Notes: generated by a model not told the origin, from the letters alone. DNA of 64,000 bases from Lantana camara (GCA_037501455.1 CM074859.1:93513894-93577893); one strand, 5' to 3'; shown: positions 39,101-49,386, counted from the stretch's first letter. Made by a program: numbers and translations.

Positions 39101-39259
39101 GTTCAATACTTGAACTGCAGCGTCGAGATCCTCATCCTGGGTCTCTACTGGAACCTCCACCATGGGAATGGCGTAAGGAATATCATGTTGAGGAGGAGAA
39201 TTTGCAGGGGACATTTCATCTGTCTCTCTCACTATCTGGGTTATGATTTCATCCGCCAT
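36187..39259 (-). pseudogene. Antisense extra gene of the Tat element (gypsy-type transposon protein, PF04195-like), multi-exon
   Basis: Read on the minus strand, opposite to pol. Exon A (39259-38087) starts MADEIITQIVRETDEM, has a KRRRKGKE basic patch, and then in a shifted frame carries MTVYKDVVSAGGLRFSIPTP. After a TAG at about 38460 it continues to DWKGKFFFVRAP. These fit the plant putative gypsy-type transposon domain. A likely intron (38086-37978) leads to exon B (37977-37253: Gln/Pro-rich, then Arg/Gly-rich). A second intron (37252-37188, 65 bp) leads to exon C, a coiled coil (KAKYKKLMRIADPGRLQEDL) and an acidic tail ending at 36187. At least two frameshifts and two stops make it dead. 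Antisense extra ORFs downstream of integrase are known in Tat elements. Confidence 0.72.
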
Positions 39260-39873
39260 TTCTTCTTGTTCTTGAAGATGAGAGATTTTCAGGAGAAATT
39301 TAGGAAAATGGGGATTTTTGGAAAGGGTCTGCGGTGAAAGGGAGGCTTTGCAACCTAAATCTATTGGTTAGAATACAAAAGTTAGAAAGAAACCAAGTTT
39401 ACCTAGAACGGAGAAGAAGAGAAGTTCGCCGGATGTTTGCCAGAATCTGCAGAAAACTCTGAAACTTGTTATTTGCTCTGAAGGTTTTTGGATGCGTAAA
39501 AGAACAAAAGTGATATGCAAATCCCTATTTATAGGGAAGGGATTTACACATGATTGGCAGTAAATTCAAAAACGTAATCATTCCCGCCTTGGTAGCTACC
39601 CACTTTTGGTAACCGTCACACTGTTACCAACATTCACGCGCCGTTTCCTTGATACATGCTACCACACTTCCACTAAGCATTAAATGCGGCGGTACTCAGG
39701 AAGTCAAAACAACAAGACCGCATTAAATGCAGTGTCAGAACTGTCGTAATGGGGATTTCATGAGCGTTACTTCCCAGCAAGCTGCCAGACCCTCGGATAT
39801 CCAAAGCTAAAAGTCCCAAGATTAAAATTTTACAGTACACACCAAGTGTTACTACAAAATTTGGGGGGCAAAA

Positions 39874-40340
39874 TAATGGGCCCAAATCACGCTCGAATCA
39901 GATCTGTACATGTGTCATAATCCAGGCGACTTATTCCAATGACCCAGGAATCACCTGAGCTTGGACGCTCGCGCATGTAGGCTTGCGAAGCAGATCCAGC
40001 CCATATGACCCACTACCTTAATCCCTAAGGCCTGCCTGTCACGGCACATACATCGAGCGTGGGGTTCCCCACTAGTCCCTCTTAGCGCTCGCATGGAGGC
40101 CTCAGAGATGATCATTACTCTCATAAGGGCCTTCCTCCTCGCACAACTCAGCCCTCCCTTGAGGACCTCCCGCGGTCAGGTGCCTTACCCGTCTCCAGCA
40201 TCCCAACGCTCGGATAAAGTCGCCGGAGGAATCCTCCCCTCGGGCGCTCCAGCTCTCGGATAATTCCTCCAAAGCCTATCTGCGCTCAGACCTCCTTTGA
40301 CGTCCAAAGCCTATCTGCGCTCCAGCTCTCGGATAATTCC
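39874..40340 (+). mobile_element. Truncated 3' LTR of the Tat element, ending in templated filler
   Basis: A polypurine-like TTTGGGGGGCAAAA (39860-39873) precedes TAATGGGCCC. The next 430 bp align to 20989-21419 of the 5' LTR. At 40304 colinearity stops. The final 37 bp are two patches copied from nearby: 40304-40321 matches 40269-40286, and 40317-40340 matches 40244-40267. At 40341 the DUF1985 gene begins. The remaining 600 bp of LTR are missing, so no target duplication can be read. Confidence 0.85.
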
Positions 40341-42471
40341 GCTTTCTGGATAAACTGTTGAATTTCAAAAGGGATTTGCACTGCAGCAGCTGGTGCAGGT
40401 GATGGTGATGTGTCAGGTGCTGTGGAAGTTGGGGGTGCGGTGCCCCAATCAATTCCTGCGGTAGGTGGTGCTGTGGAAGTTGGGGGTGCGGTGCCCCAAT
40501 CAATTCCTGCGGTAGGTGGTGCTGTAGTTGGATGTGATGGTGAGGGGAACCAATCCATGTTAGAATTCATGAGATTATCATCTTCTCGGACTGGATGGGG
40601 CAATTCATCCCCAATGATCAAAAGGGTGCACCCTTTCAAACACTGATGTAGATAATCAATGGGTGCATCCTCTTCTTCTGAACTTGTTTGTTCATGAAGG
40701 TCCCTGATGTAACTCATATTCTTTTCAATGCTGGAGGGCAACAAAAATGGACGTACCTGATCCTGTTACATCAAAAAATAATAGATGTTAAAGGTATTCG
40801 GTTATCCATGGCAAAGAAAATAATATAAATTTTGTTCTAACCTCAGGTCCATGGTTATTTAACTTTTGTCGCAATTCTTCAATATCGATTGGGTTCCCTC
40901 TACTGTGCATCCATCTGAACATCCTGGGGAGTGGTAGTTTGGACATGTGGGAATCATCATGTTCTAGGCCGCCTCCATAAGAACTTGCTATAGTTGGGCG
41001 CATTTCGTAAGCCCACGCCTACAAGGAACAAACAGGAAAAAAGGTGTATTATAGATTTTGTTTCAATTAAATCGCTTGAGCGATTCAACAAGTCGCGTGA
41101 GCGATTTAATGAATCGCTTGAGCGATTCAACAAGTCGCATGAGCGATTCATTAAATCGCTTGAGCGATTCAACAAGTCGCGTGAGCGATTCATAAATTCG
41201 CGTAAGCGATTAAGCTGAATAAGATAAATATGATGATCATAATCACCTGCAAGGCCCATGGGAAACCTGAAACATGATAGGTCTTCGGTTTAGAGTCAGA
41301 TTCTGTAGGGGGCAGCCATTTAGCAATATCCTTTTCCCTTTTTTTTATTGAATCTATTGTCGCCTTGAATGACACTAGTCCCCAAGGATATGAATAAAAA
41401 AAATCCAAGTCACTTGCAAAACAAAGATGATCCCTATTTACAACTCTCCCCTTTTCAATACCCAGCAACATGTTTTGTACAAAAAGCACATGTGCTATCT
41501 TCAAACGGTCTTCCACCGCAATCTTTTTATTGAATAATAAAATTTCCAAATCAGTGTCCTTCACTTTTGATTTCCATTTATTTCGGAGGATCCTCTTAAG
41601 AAAATCCTCGGCATTATTTATAACACTCAACTCATCAGCTCTATCGGGCATCTTACCTCCTCCACAATAAAGCCCAGTGACAAGAGCAAACTCCCTTAAG
41701 CCAAACCTAACTGGCTTTTGGCCTATCAAGACCCACAGCTCATTCTCTTTCTTGGTGGGTAGGGAGTACATCATAAGATAATGAAGGAGGCTGCCTGAAA
41801 ACCGCTTCCAACCAGAAGGCAGCTCTTCGGTATATTTTCTAAATACTCCTTCGAAATTCATTTCGTTCTCTTGAAGGAATTCTTTTACTGGGGAAAGACG
41901 CTCCCATGATGACCGGACTGTGATCCTCACAGTTGAAGAGAAGAAGTACCTTTCCCAGAAAGGGCGCATGTTGAATTTTGAAAAATCAATGCTCCGGGTG
42001 ACCTCTTCTTCATACTCTTCCTGTAACTCATTGTCATCATCCTCCGCCTCATCAAATAACCCAATCATACCCATATTGTTCGAATGTCTTCGCTTACTCC
42101 TATTTTCCCTTATGTACCAGTCCCCTTGCGCTTCATCTCCGGTGTGTTCATCATCTCTGAACTCCTAAGATGTATATGATCAAAAATACCATTTGTCAAT
42201 ATAAAAGATTTGAAATACACAAAAGGCGCCATTTTGATCGCGTACGCGACTCAATCAATCGATTAAGCGAGTACTAGATACTTCCGGTATAAACAACCCA
42301 AAAAAAACACAGTATATAAACAAGAGAATATAGTATAAACTCCAGAACGAAAGTTGAAAACAAAAAACAAAGAACCATTACGTTGTAATCGGCCTCTTGG
42401 GATATCTGCATGGGATCAATAGTGCCTTCTCCTTCCCTTACTGGGCTTTGGTTTGCTCCCGCTGATGACAT
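40341..42471 (-). pseudogene. DUF1985-domain gene (ULP-like transposon gene), 4 exons visible, 3' end lost
   Basis: Exons on the minus strand: 42471-42382, 42164-41247, 41018-40842 and 40762 to the break at 40341. Junctions are GT..AG and all phases are 0. Exon 2 carries the DUF1985 pattern (ELWVLIGQKPVRFGLREFAL then VTGLYCGGG). Nearby are ILRNKWKSKVKD and FASDLDFFYSYPWGLVSFKA. Exon 4 has a 17-residue repeat twice (TAPPTAGIDWGTAPPTS). In plants DUF1985 is usually joined to a Ulp1-type SUMO protease and carried by Mutator-like elements (Kaonashi type). Any protease exon would lie beyond the break and is absent. The visible part has no stops or frameshifts, so loss was by truncation. Introns 1 and 2 contain the AATCGC/GCGATT motif. 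Confidence 0.8.
41070..41216. repeat. Seven-unit 21-bp array of AATCGC-N4-GCGATT in intron 2 of the DUF1985 gene
   Basis: Each unit is a 16-bp inverted repeat plus a 5-bp AT-rich spacer (first unit AATCGCTTGAGCGATT then CAACA). Units alternate AATCGCTT and AGTCGCRT types, so a 42-bp higher order is visible. Because 21 bp is seven codons the array stays open in several frames on both strands. Confidence 0.95.
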
Positions 42472-42827
42472 CTTGTTTGGTTGATCGTAAAAATGTGATA
42501 ATAATCTGAATATAGGAGATAGAAAATGGATGAAAACCCTAGTTTTTTTGCTTGTGAGGAAGATGAAGAAGAAGAAGAAGAAGAAGAACAGTCCTTTACT
42601 TTCCTTTCCTTTTTTTTTTTTACCTTTCTCCTCTTTCTCGCTAAAAGTTGCTTATAACTGGAGAGAATTAATTAATGATGTGATTGGTTTGACTCTTGTG
42701 GTGATATATATATTAAATATAAATAACTGTCAGACAAAAAATGAAAAATTTTAATATAATGTACACAATTGTTGCCGCCTTACCGGACATGTATATTACA
42801 AGAGGTTTAATTTTAGAGAATTTGATT
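42472..42827. other. Upstream region of the DUF1985 gene
   Basis: Includes a (GAA)n tract at 42556-42590, a T run at 42611-42621 and AT-rich DNA with a TATATATATTAAATATAAATA stretch cut by no ORF. It would hold the 5' UTR and promoter of the minus-strand gene. No specific element assigned. Confidence 0.45.
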
Positions 42828-44585
42828 GCGAACTACCGTAAGAATCGCGTGGGCGATTCATGAAGTCGCCCACGCGATTTAATACTTTTTGTGGCCAAAA
42901 TCAAGATCACCTTACAAGGGGTCATTTTATTGTTGGTTATAGCGAAGCTTGATTTGAATGTACCAATCACAATCCCTTCTACATGGTATCAAAGATGATG
43001 TTGAGCGATTTGTTTGGGTTTATGACTAAGGTTTGCAATACATCGTACTACACAGATAAGAATCGCTATGGGGCTCATATCAAACGCGAAAAAAACATGC
43101 TGGGGGACTAGCAAAGTAATATAAACCCAAATTAAGTGCGAACTACCGTAAGAATCGCGTGGGCGATTCATGAAGTCGAGTACGCGATTTAATACGTTTT
43201 GTGGCCAAAATCAAGATCACCTTATGAGAATCGAGTCAAATTTGTAATGGGGTCATTTTATTGTTGGTTATAGCGAAGCTTGATTTGAATGTACCAATCA
43301 CAATCCCTTCTACATGGTATCAAAGATGATGTTAGGATTTGTTTGGGTTTATGACTAAGGTTTGCAATACATCGTACTACACAGATAAGAATCGCTATGG
43401 GGCTCATATCAAACGCGAAAGAAACATGCTGGGGGACTAGCAAAGTAATATAAACCCAAATTAAGTGCGAACTACCGTAAGAATCGCGTGGGCGATTCAT
43501 GAAGTCGAGTACGCGATTTAATACGTTTTGTGGCCAAAATCAAGATCACCTTATGAGAATCGAGTCAAATTTGTAATAGGGTCTTTTTATTGTTGGTTAT
43601 GGCGAAGCTTGATTTGAATGTACCAATCACAATCCCTTCTACATGGTATCAAAGATGATGTTGAGCGATTTGTTTGGGTTTATGACTAAGGTTTGCAATA
43701 CATCGTACTACACAGATAAGAATCGCTATGGGGTTCATATCAAACGCGAAAGAAACATGCTGGGGGACTAGCAAAGTAATATAAACCCAAATTAAGTGCG
43801 AACTACCGTAAGAATCGCGTGGGCGATTCATGAAGTCGAGTACGCGATTTAATACGTTTTGTGGCCAAAATCAAGATCACCTTATGAGAATCGAGTCAAA
43901 TTTGTAATGGGGTCTTTTTATTGTTGGTTATAGCGAAGCTTGATTTGAATGTACCAATCACAATCCCTTCTACATGGTATCAAAGATGATGTTGAGCGAT
44001 TTGTTTGGGTTTATGACTAAGGTTTGCAATACATCGTACTACACAGATAAGAATCGCTATGGGGCTCATATCAAACGCAAAAGAAACATGCTGGGGGACT
44101 AGTAAAGTAATATAAACCCAAATTAAGTGCGAACTACCGTAAGAATCGCGTGGGCGATTCATGAAGTCGAGTACGCGATTTAATACGTTTTGTGGCCAAA
44201 ATCAAGATCACCTTATGAGAATCGAGTCAAATTTGTAATGGGGTCATTTTATTGTTGGTTATAGCGAAGCTTGATTTGAATGTACCAATCACAATCCCTT
44301 CTACATGGTATCAAAGATGATGTTGAGCGATTTGTTTGGGTTTATGACTAAGGTTTGCAATACATCGTACTACACAGATAAGAATCGCTATGGGGCTCAT
44401 ATCAAACGCGAAAGAAACATGCTGGGGGACTAGCAAAGTAATATAAACCCAAATTAAGTGCGAACTACCGTAAGAATCGCGTGGGCGATTCATGAAGTCG
44501 AGTACGCGATTTAATACGTTTTGTGGCCAAAATCAAGATCACCTTATGAGAATCGAGTCAAATTTGTAATGGGGTCATTTTATTG
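42828..44585. repeat. 331-bp tandem satellite, 5.4 units, each with two palindrome motifs
   Basis: Units start at the GCGAACTACCGTAAGAATCG landmark at 42828, 43138, 43467, 43798, 44129 and 44460 (last partial). Lengths are 310, 329, 331, 331 and 331. Later units are nearly identical, while the first two carry deletions. Each has AATCGCGTGGGCGATT, then 5 bp, then AGTCGAGTACGCGATT, the 21-bp motif pair seen elsewhere in this block. A 60-codon minus-strand frame recurs in each unit because the repeat is homogeneous; it shows no sign of being a gene. Confidence 0.95.
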
Positions 44586-44625
44586 ATTACAATCTAAATT
44601 TCTAAATACAAATCATTAAGACAAG

Positions 44626-44964
44626 TTACGTTATGGATTTCAAGATACAAATCAATAAAAATACTACTAAAAACAACAAATTGACTATTATCAACTTGTT
44701 CACAATATTTTGTTCTCTTCCTTCTGGAATGAGTGGTGTCCTCCTGCTTGAGACTTCACCTTCATCGTTCTGTGGCTCTTCTATTGGATTACACCATTGA
44801 GAAAAGCCATGCAAATTGCAACAATAAAATAATCTTCCCCTGTTGGAATTATCTGATCTATCGACCACCTTGATTGTAGCCCACTGATCGCAATCCCTGC
44901 ATTTCTCCTTTCTATATCTAAGAGAACTTTTGCGTGTAAAAGCTGAGCTATTTGAGCTTGCCAT
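44626..44964 (-). CDS. Small GRF-type zinc-finger membrane protein (transposon-associated)
   Basis: 112 residues, single exon, start at 44964 in a MASSNSS context. Residues 21-60 fit a GRF zinc finger: C22-x2-C25, then GRLFYCC at 43-49 and QWC at 56-58. GRF fingers bind single-stranded nucleic acid in several DNA-repair proteins. In plants many short GRF proteins with a C-terminal hydrophobic helix exist, and here residues 90-108 (KLIIVNLLFLVVFLLICIL) form one. The gene lies on the same strand as the flanking DUF1985 and MURA genes and just downstream of the 331-bp satellite. Function is unknown. It may be element cargo or an ordinary member of this plant family. Confidence 0.65.
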   Translation of the reverse strand: MASSNSSAFTRKSSLRYRKEKCRDCDQWATIKVVDRSDNSNRGRLFYCCNLHGFSQWCNPIEEPQNDEGEVSSRRTPLIPEGREQNIVNKLIIVNLLFLVVFLLICILKSIT

Positions 44965-45266
44965 GATCTTTAAATTCCTTAATGATAATCAGAAGAATTA
45001 TATAGTGATCCCCACCAACGGCTATAATTAGGATATAAATAGTGTATAACTGCCATATTATAACGGCTATAATATTTTGTAATATTATCATCATCCAGGG
45101 GCTCTTTTGCAAACTCACAAATTTACGCACTGCCCCTCCTACTCAAATATAAAATAAATTTGTTCTGTTTCCTTTGGCCAAACCCTAATTCACTTTTATC
45201 TTCCCTCTCCTCTTATGTTGAATATTTCCGCCGCCGCCCTCTCCAATCCAAAGGAAAAATCCTTCG

Positions 45267-45760
45267 CAGATCTGTAAGAGTCTGCCCTATTAGTTTGAAT
45301 TGCTCTTGAAAATTATCATGTTTGCTGTATGATTTCCGCCATACAGTAGCAATCAATAGATGTTTCTTTGTTTGGTCGATGTAGTGTTTACTCGTTGTAG
45401 ATGAACTATACGATGGGCAGTACAGGAGAGAGTTTTGAGAGTTTTATGCGTCCTGTGCATAGCAATTGGAAAGAAACCCTAGATAATGCAAATGAAGATT
45501 TATTATAGATTTTTAAATCTATAATAAATCTTCATTTGCATTATCTAGGGTTTCCTTCCATTGTTATGAACGGTCTGCACAAAGCTCTCTCTTGTATTGC
45601 ACGTTTTATAGTTCTTCTACAATGTCTAATGATCTATTGCAAGGCCAAACAAAGAAATCTATTGATTGTTACTGTTTGGCAACAAGTCCTACGGAAATGA
45701 CGATTTTCATGAACATTTCAATCAAATACGGCAGATTTTGTGATTAAGGAGGAAGACAGA
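45267..45760. repeat. Large foldback: ~245-bp inverted arms, 2-bp loop
   Basis: The centre is at 45513/45514. The inner 40 bp of each arm (45473-45512 and 45515-45554) are perfect complements, including ATAATGCAAATGAAGATT. Outward, the arms continue imperfectly: tttctttgtttgg versus ccaaacaaagaaa, caatcaatag versus ctattgatt, and TCTGCC...TTGAAAATTATCA versus TCTGCC...ATGAAAATCGTCA on the other strand. Arms end near 45267 and 45760. No coding content. Confidence 0.85.
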
Positions 45761-45806
45761 TAGATCTGTTAATATCCATAATGTTAATAATAAACCCCCT
45801 TGGCTG

Positions 45807-46024
45807 AAGAATCGCATGCGCGATTCATTAAATCTTGTGAGCGATTCACTAAATCTTGAGCCCGATTATTTAAAAAATAAAGTAATGGATCAAGCTGAGT
45901 GTTTTTTAAAGTGCCATATATCGAATTAAACTCCAAATTTTATTATATTATAATATATTAATTGAATCTTGGGCGCGATTAATTAAGAAGAGTTAGCGAT
46001 TCAGTAAATCTTGGGCGCGATTAA
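45807..46024. repeat. Palindrome-motif clusters (AATCGC..GCGATT) before the MURA 3' array
   Basis: Units at 45807, 45828 and 45849 follow the 21-bp pitch; the later ones are degraded to AATCTTGAGCCCGATT. A second group lies at about 45963-46024. They sit in otherwise AT-rich DNA. Confidence 0.8.
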
Positions 46025-46038
46025 TTAAAAAAAGAGAT

Positions 46039-46600
46039 ATGCCCATTTGGCTGAAGAATCGCTTGCGCGATTGATTAAGTCGAGTATGCGATCCATAAAA
46101 TCGCGTAAGAGATTCATTAAATCGTCTGCGCGATTAATTAAAAATCAAAGATGTATTATACAATTTATTTTTCTAAATGACATTCTGTTATTTATCTAAA
46201 TGACTTTCTGATCACATGTAGACTTTTTGTGTCTTTTTATTGTGAGCGATTAACTAAAAAGAGAAAGATGCCCATTTGGCTGAAGAATCGCTTGCGCGAT
46301 TGATTAAGTCGAGTACGCGATCCATAAAATCGCGTAAGAGATTCATTAAATCGTCTGCGCGATTAATTAAAAATCAAAGATGTATTATACAATTTATTTA
46401 TCTAAATGACATTCTGTTATTTATCTAAATGACTTTCTGATCACATGTAGACTTTTTGTGTCTTTTTATTGTGCGCGATTAACTAAAAAGAGAAAGATGA
46501 CACTTGGCTGAAGAATCGCTTGCGCGATTGATTAAGTCGAGTACGCGATCCATAAAATCGCGTAAGAGATTCATTAAATAGTCTGCGCGATTAATTTAAA
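46039..46600. repeat. 230-bp tandem array that includes the end of the MURA gene
   Basis: Units begin at about 46039, 46269 and 46499 with GGCTGAAGAATCGCTTGCGC. Each has four 21-bp motif units, then AT-rich DNA, then a copy of the MURA 3' coding end (gatcacatgtagactttttg corresponds to the codons before the MURA stop). The last unit runs into the real gene at 46641. So the array arose by tandem duplication of the gene end plus flank. Confidence 0.85.
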
Positions 46601-46640
46601 AATAAAGCTGTATTATACAATTTATTACACAATTATTTAT

Positions 46641-48965
46641 CTAAATGACATTCTGATCACAAGTAGTCTTTTTGTGACCTTTTCCTCCACACTTTGAACA
46701 GGTATTGTACCTTTTTCTTCCCTCAGAAGGTGCCCGGAATCTAGTCATCCTTTTTCTTCCAACACGCACCTTCAGTGGAGGTGGCAGTACTTGTTTTATA
46801 CCTATATCTTCAGGCAATTCCCACTGTAACTCTGGAGGTGTAGGAAAAATTGTCTCAGAATATGCAAGTATGTAGTACTCAACAGTGTAAAATTTGGAGC
46901 ATAGGGAATATATTCTTTGTCCAAACCCTATTGGGTTTTGCTCCCTTAACGCCGATAATGCATGGGGGCAGGGGATCTTATCCATCTGGAAGACACCACA
47001 TGTGCACGTCATATTGTTCAAGTCAACCATAACCTCTGCTCCAATTCCACGGACAGAAAATTCATGAGCATTGAAATGTTGTGCAATGCCTCCTTTGGAT
47101 TTCTCCAGATTACTCCGGAGAAGTTTCTCTTTGGATGGCACCAGGACTGTACTGCAGTTGATCATGTCCGTTCTCCGGGTGTGGAACCAATCAGCCAATA
47201 TTCTTATGATAGACTCAAACAGAGCAGGGATAGGATACTCCCTTTCAAATCGAATCCTAGAATTAATAGACTCGGCGATGTTGCTAGTCAGAACATCATA
47301 CCTGTTTGTTTTAGAATGCACCCTGCTCCATAACTCAAAACCAACTTCATCCTTCAAGTACTCTGCAGCACGTTTGTGAATACGTTCGATCTCTTTGTAG
47401 TGCTCCATGAAATCTTCGACGGTATATGCTTTAACTGCCCTAAAAAATGGCTCAAGGATTGCACTTTTTTTAAACCGTTGTCTCAAGTTCTCCGATAAGT
47501 GCTTCGAACAAAATCCATGATGAGCCTTAGGATAAATCTTAGCAACCGCATTTTTTATGGAGACATGTCTATCCGATATTATACAGAGATCATCACTATC
47601 CGGTGCTATCCTTTTTAAATTTATAAAAAACCACTCCCATGATGCATTATTTTCGGAATCAACCACTGCCCATGCAATCGGATAGGTATGGTTCTCACTA
47701 TCTTGTGCAGTAGCCAAAAGGAGAGTACCATCGTATTTACCGGTTAAGAAACAACCATCAACGGCTAACACCTTGCGCATGTACGTAAAACCCCGTATGC
47801 ATGGTCCGAATGCAACAAAAAAATGAAGAAACCTGTTTTCGTTGGCAAGAACCAATTCAGTGACGCTTCCTTGATTCTTAAGAGTTACCATATAACGATA
47901 TGCATCTATAATTGCATATCCATGCTCAGGTGATCCCCTGACAATATTTTTGGCATGTATTCTGCCCATCCAACATTTCCAGTAACTAACCTTGGCCCCC
48001 AATTGAGCTTCGACGTACTTTTTAATTTCGCCTGGTGTGGGACCTTTCTTGTCAAAAAACAATGGCTTCACTAAGTCCCCAATCAATTTTGCGGTAGCCT
48101 GTTGATGAGTGGTACTTGCTTCTTCCAACCCACAAGTGTGCATCCGGTTATACTTTCTGAGGATAAATCTTTCAGAATTAACATATTTAACACACCGAAA
48201 CCACCACTTGCAATCCTGAGAATAACATCCCAGAACAAGAAGGGACTTTGTAGATTTTATCGTTCGTAATTGGAAGCTTCCCTTACATGCAACAAGGTTG
48301 ATCTTCATGATGGCATCTTCTTTGTTAATAAACTCTTCATCCTCATTAAAACCTGAGCCATCATCCCATGTATGACTTTCAATCCTGGCCTCTGGATTAT
48401 CATAACATATAATGGCTTCCTCCTGATTAATACATTGATCTGGCACTTCTTCCTCGACCACATTTTCAGAAGGATTACAACGATCTACCATTTCTTCGTT
48501 TATAGCAAGGGTGTTATCGGGAAGATTGAATTCTTGATCGTTGATATCAGGGAGACTGAAGTCTTCATACTGATGCTGGTATTGATCTTCACCCTGAGAA
48601 GTAAACCCGCTTGTACCAACATGTTCGGATTCTGTTCCACTCTCCTTCCTATCCAAGGAAACCTTCAAAACGGGCCTCCAACCTTGAGGAGAGATATCGG
48701 CAAAATAAACTTGTAGGTCGTGATCAGTCTTTATTTCAGTTGGATAACAGGTTGGAGGTGCACTTGTAAGAAAATATTTCACGTGCACATCATCATGGGA
48801 GCAAGTAAGTCCTGCTTGTTCTATAATATCACTTATCAACATTTGGAATGTAGTCTGATTGCTCACAAGAATAGCAGAAGTTTGCTTGCTCTCCGCAACC
48901 CAATTCAAACACGTGGTTTCTTCTTCCCACACTCCAAGTGCAAATCCAATAACAAATTTTGACAT
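46641..48965 (-). CDS. MURA-type transposase of a Mutator-like element, copy 1, intact
   Basis: A 774-residue uninterrupted ORF. Residues 1-105 form a PB1-like N-terminus (SKFVIGFALGVWEEETTCL). Residues 215-280 are the MuDR DNA-binding domain (CKWWFRCVKY, then HTC). The MULE DDE domain begins near 395: D403 in LAVDGCFLTGKYDGTL, D465 in IISDRHVSIK and E565 in TSNIAESINSR, with the HGFCSKHL insert. A SWIM zinc finger follows (CTCGVFQMDKIPCPHA, 654-669), then a C-terminal zinc knuckle (CSKCGGKGHKKTTC, 756-769). It would bind element ends and cut them in the nucleus. All key residues are present. Upstream is an A/T run and an array of motif units (49055-49386); a 5' UTR intron is possible. Copy 2 at 51574 is near-identical. 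Confidence 0.95.
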   Translation of the reverse strand: MSKFVIGFALGVWEEETTCLNWVAESKQTSAILVSNQTTFQMLISDIIEQAGLTCSHDDVHVKYFLTSAPPTCYPTEIKTDHDLQVYFADISPQGWRPVLKVSLDRKESGTESEHVGTSGFTSQGEDQYQHQYEDFSLPDINDQEFNLPDNTLAINEEMVDRCNPSENVVEEEVPDQCINQEEAIICYDNPEARIESHTWDDGSGFNEDEEFINKEDAIMKINLVACKGSFQLRTIKSTKSLLVLGCYSQDCKWWFRCVKYVNSERFILRKYNRMHTCGLEEASTTHQQATAKLIGDLVKPLFFDKKGPTPGEIKKYVEAQLGAKVSYWKCWMGRIHAKNIVRGSPEHGYAIIDAYRYMVTLKNQGSVTELVLANENRFLHFFVAFGPCIRGFTYMRKVLAVDGCFLTGKYDGTLLLATAQDSENHTYPIAWAVVDSENNASWEWFFINLKRIAPDSDDLCIISDRHVSIKNAVAKIYPKAHHGFCSKHLSENLRQRFKKSAILEPFFRAVKAYTVEDFMEHYKEIERIHKRAAEYLKDEVGFELWSRVHSKTNRYDVLTSNIAESINSRIRFEREYPIPALFESIIRILADWFHTRRTDMINCSTVLVPSKEKLLRSNLEKSKGGIAQHFNAHEFSVRGIGAEVMVDLNNMTCTCGVFQMDKIPCPHALSALREQNPIGFGQRIYSLCSKFYTVEYYILAYSETIFPTPPELQWELPEDIGIKQVLPPPLKVRVGRKRMTRFRAPSEGRKRYNTCSKCGGKGHKKTTCDQNVI

Positions 48966-49054
48966 AACCCAGTCGCTGTTCCTTTAAAACAATAAAAAAA
49001 AAAAAAAAAAAAAATTAACCATGCATGCAGTACAAAACTGAGAAACAAAAAATT

Positions 49055-49386
49055 TGATCGCGTGGTCGATTGATAAAGTCGAGTGGGCGATTCCTCAAAT
49101 TCGCGTGCGCGATTAAAGAATCGCGTGAGCGATTATGAGAAATCGGGGAAGTGATTAATAAAATCGAGTGCGCGATCACGTTGTATTGTCCTTATATTTG
49201 CGTCCAATTTAGGCTACGGAATGTACTGTATTAAACCCAGATAGATGGGGTTCGGAAAAAACTCAGTTAAATCATTCAGTAAATAGGTTTGAGAAAAAAA
49301 TCAAATGAATCGCGTGGGCGATTCCCTAATCGCGTGAGCGATTTATAGAAATCGCGCAAACGATTAATAAAATCGAGTGCGCGATC
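49055..49386. repeat. Two motif arrays upstream of MURA copy 1
   Basis: About six 21-bp units at 49055-49176 and four at 49314-49386. They include AATCGCGTGAGCGATT, AGTCGAGTGGGCGATT and AATCGAGTGCGCGATC. They are between the transposase start and the right element end, so in a subterminal place. Confidence 0.85.

Noticed and set aside
41070..41216. Regular short repeats with dyad symmetry look superficially like a CRISPR array
   Set aside because: Spacers are 5 bp and similar, no cas genes exist, and the genome is a plant. The repeats belong to the MULE-associated motif system.
43315..43330. TGGTATCAAAG in each satellite unit, like an iMet primer binding site
   Set aside because: It lacks the TCAGAGC part, has no LTR end before it and no retroelement genes after it.
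42989..44493. Recurring 60-codon minus-strand ORFs
   Set aside because: They are the same frame in each 331-bp satellite unit, with no protein family signal. Identity of the peptide follows from identity of the DNA repeats.
46850..47379. Plus-strand ORFs of 102-123 codons within MURA
   Set aside because: They are complementary shadows of the transposase and occur identically in copy 2 for that reason.
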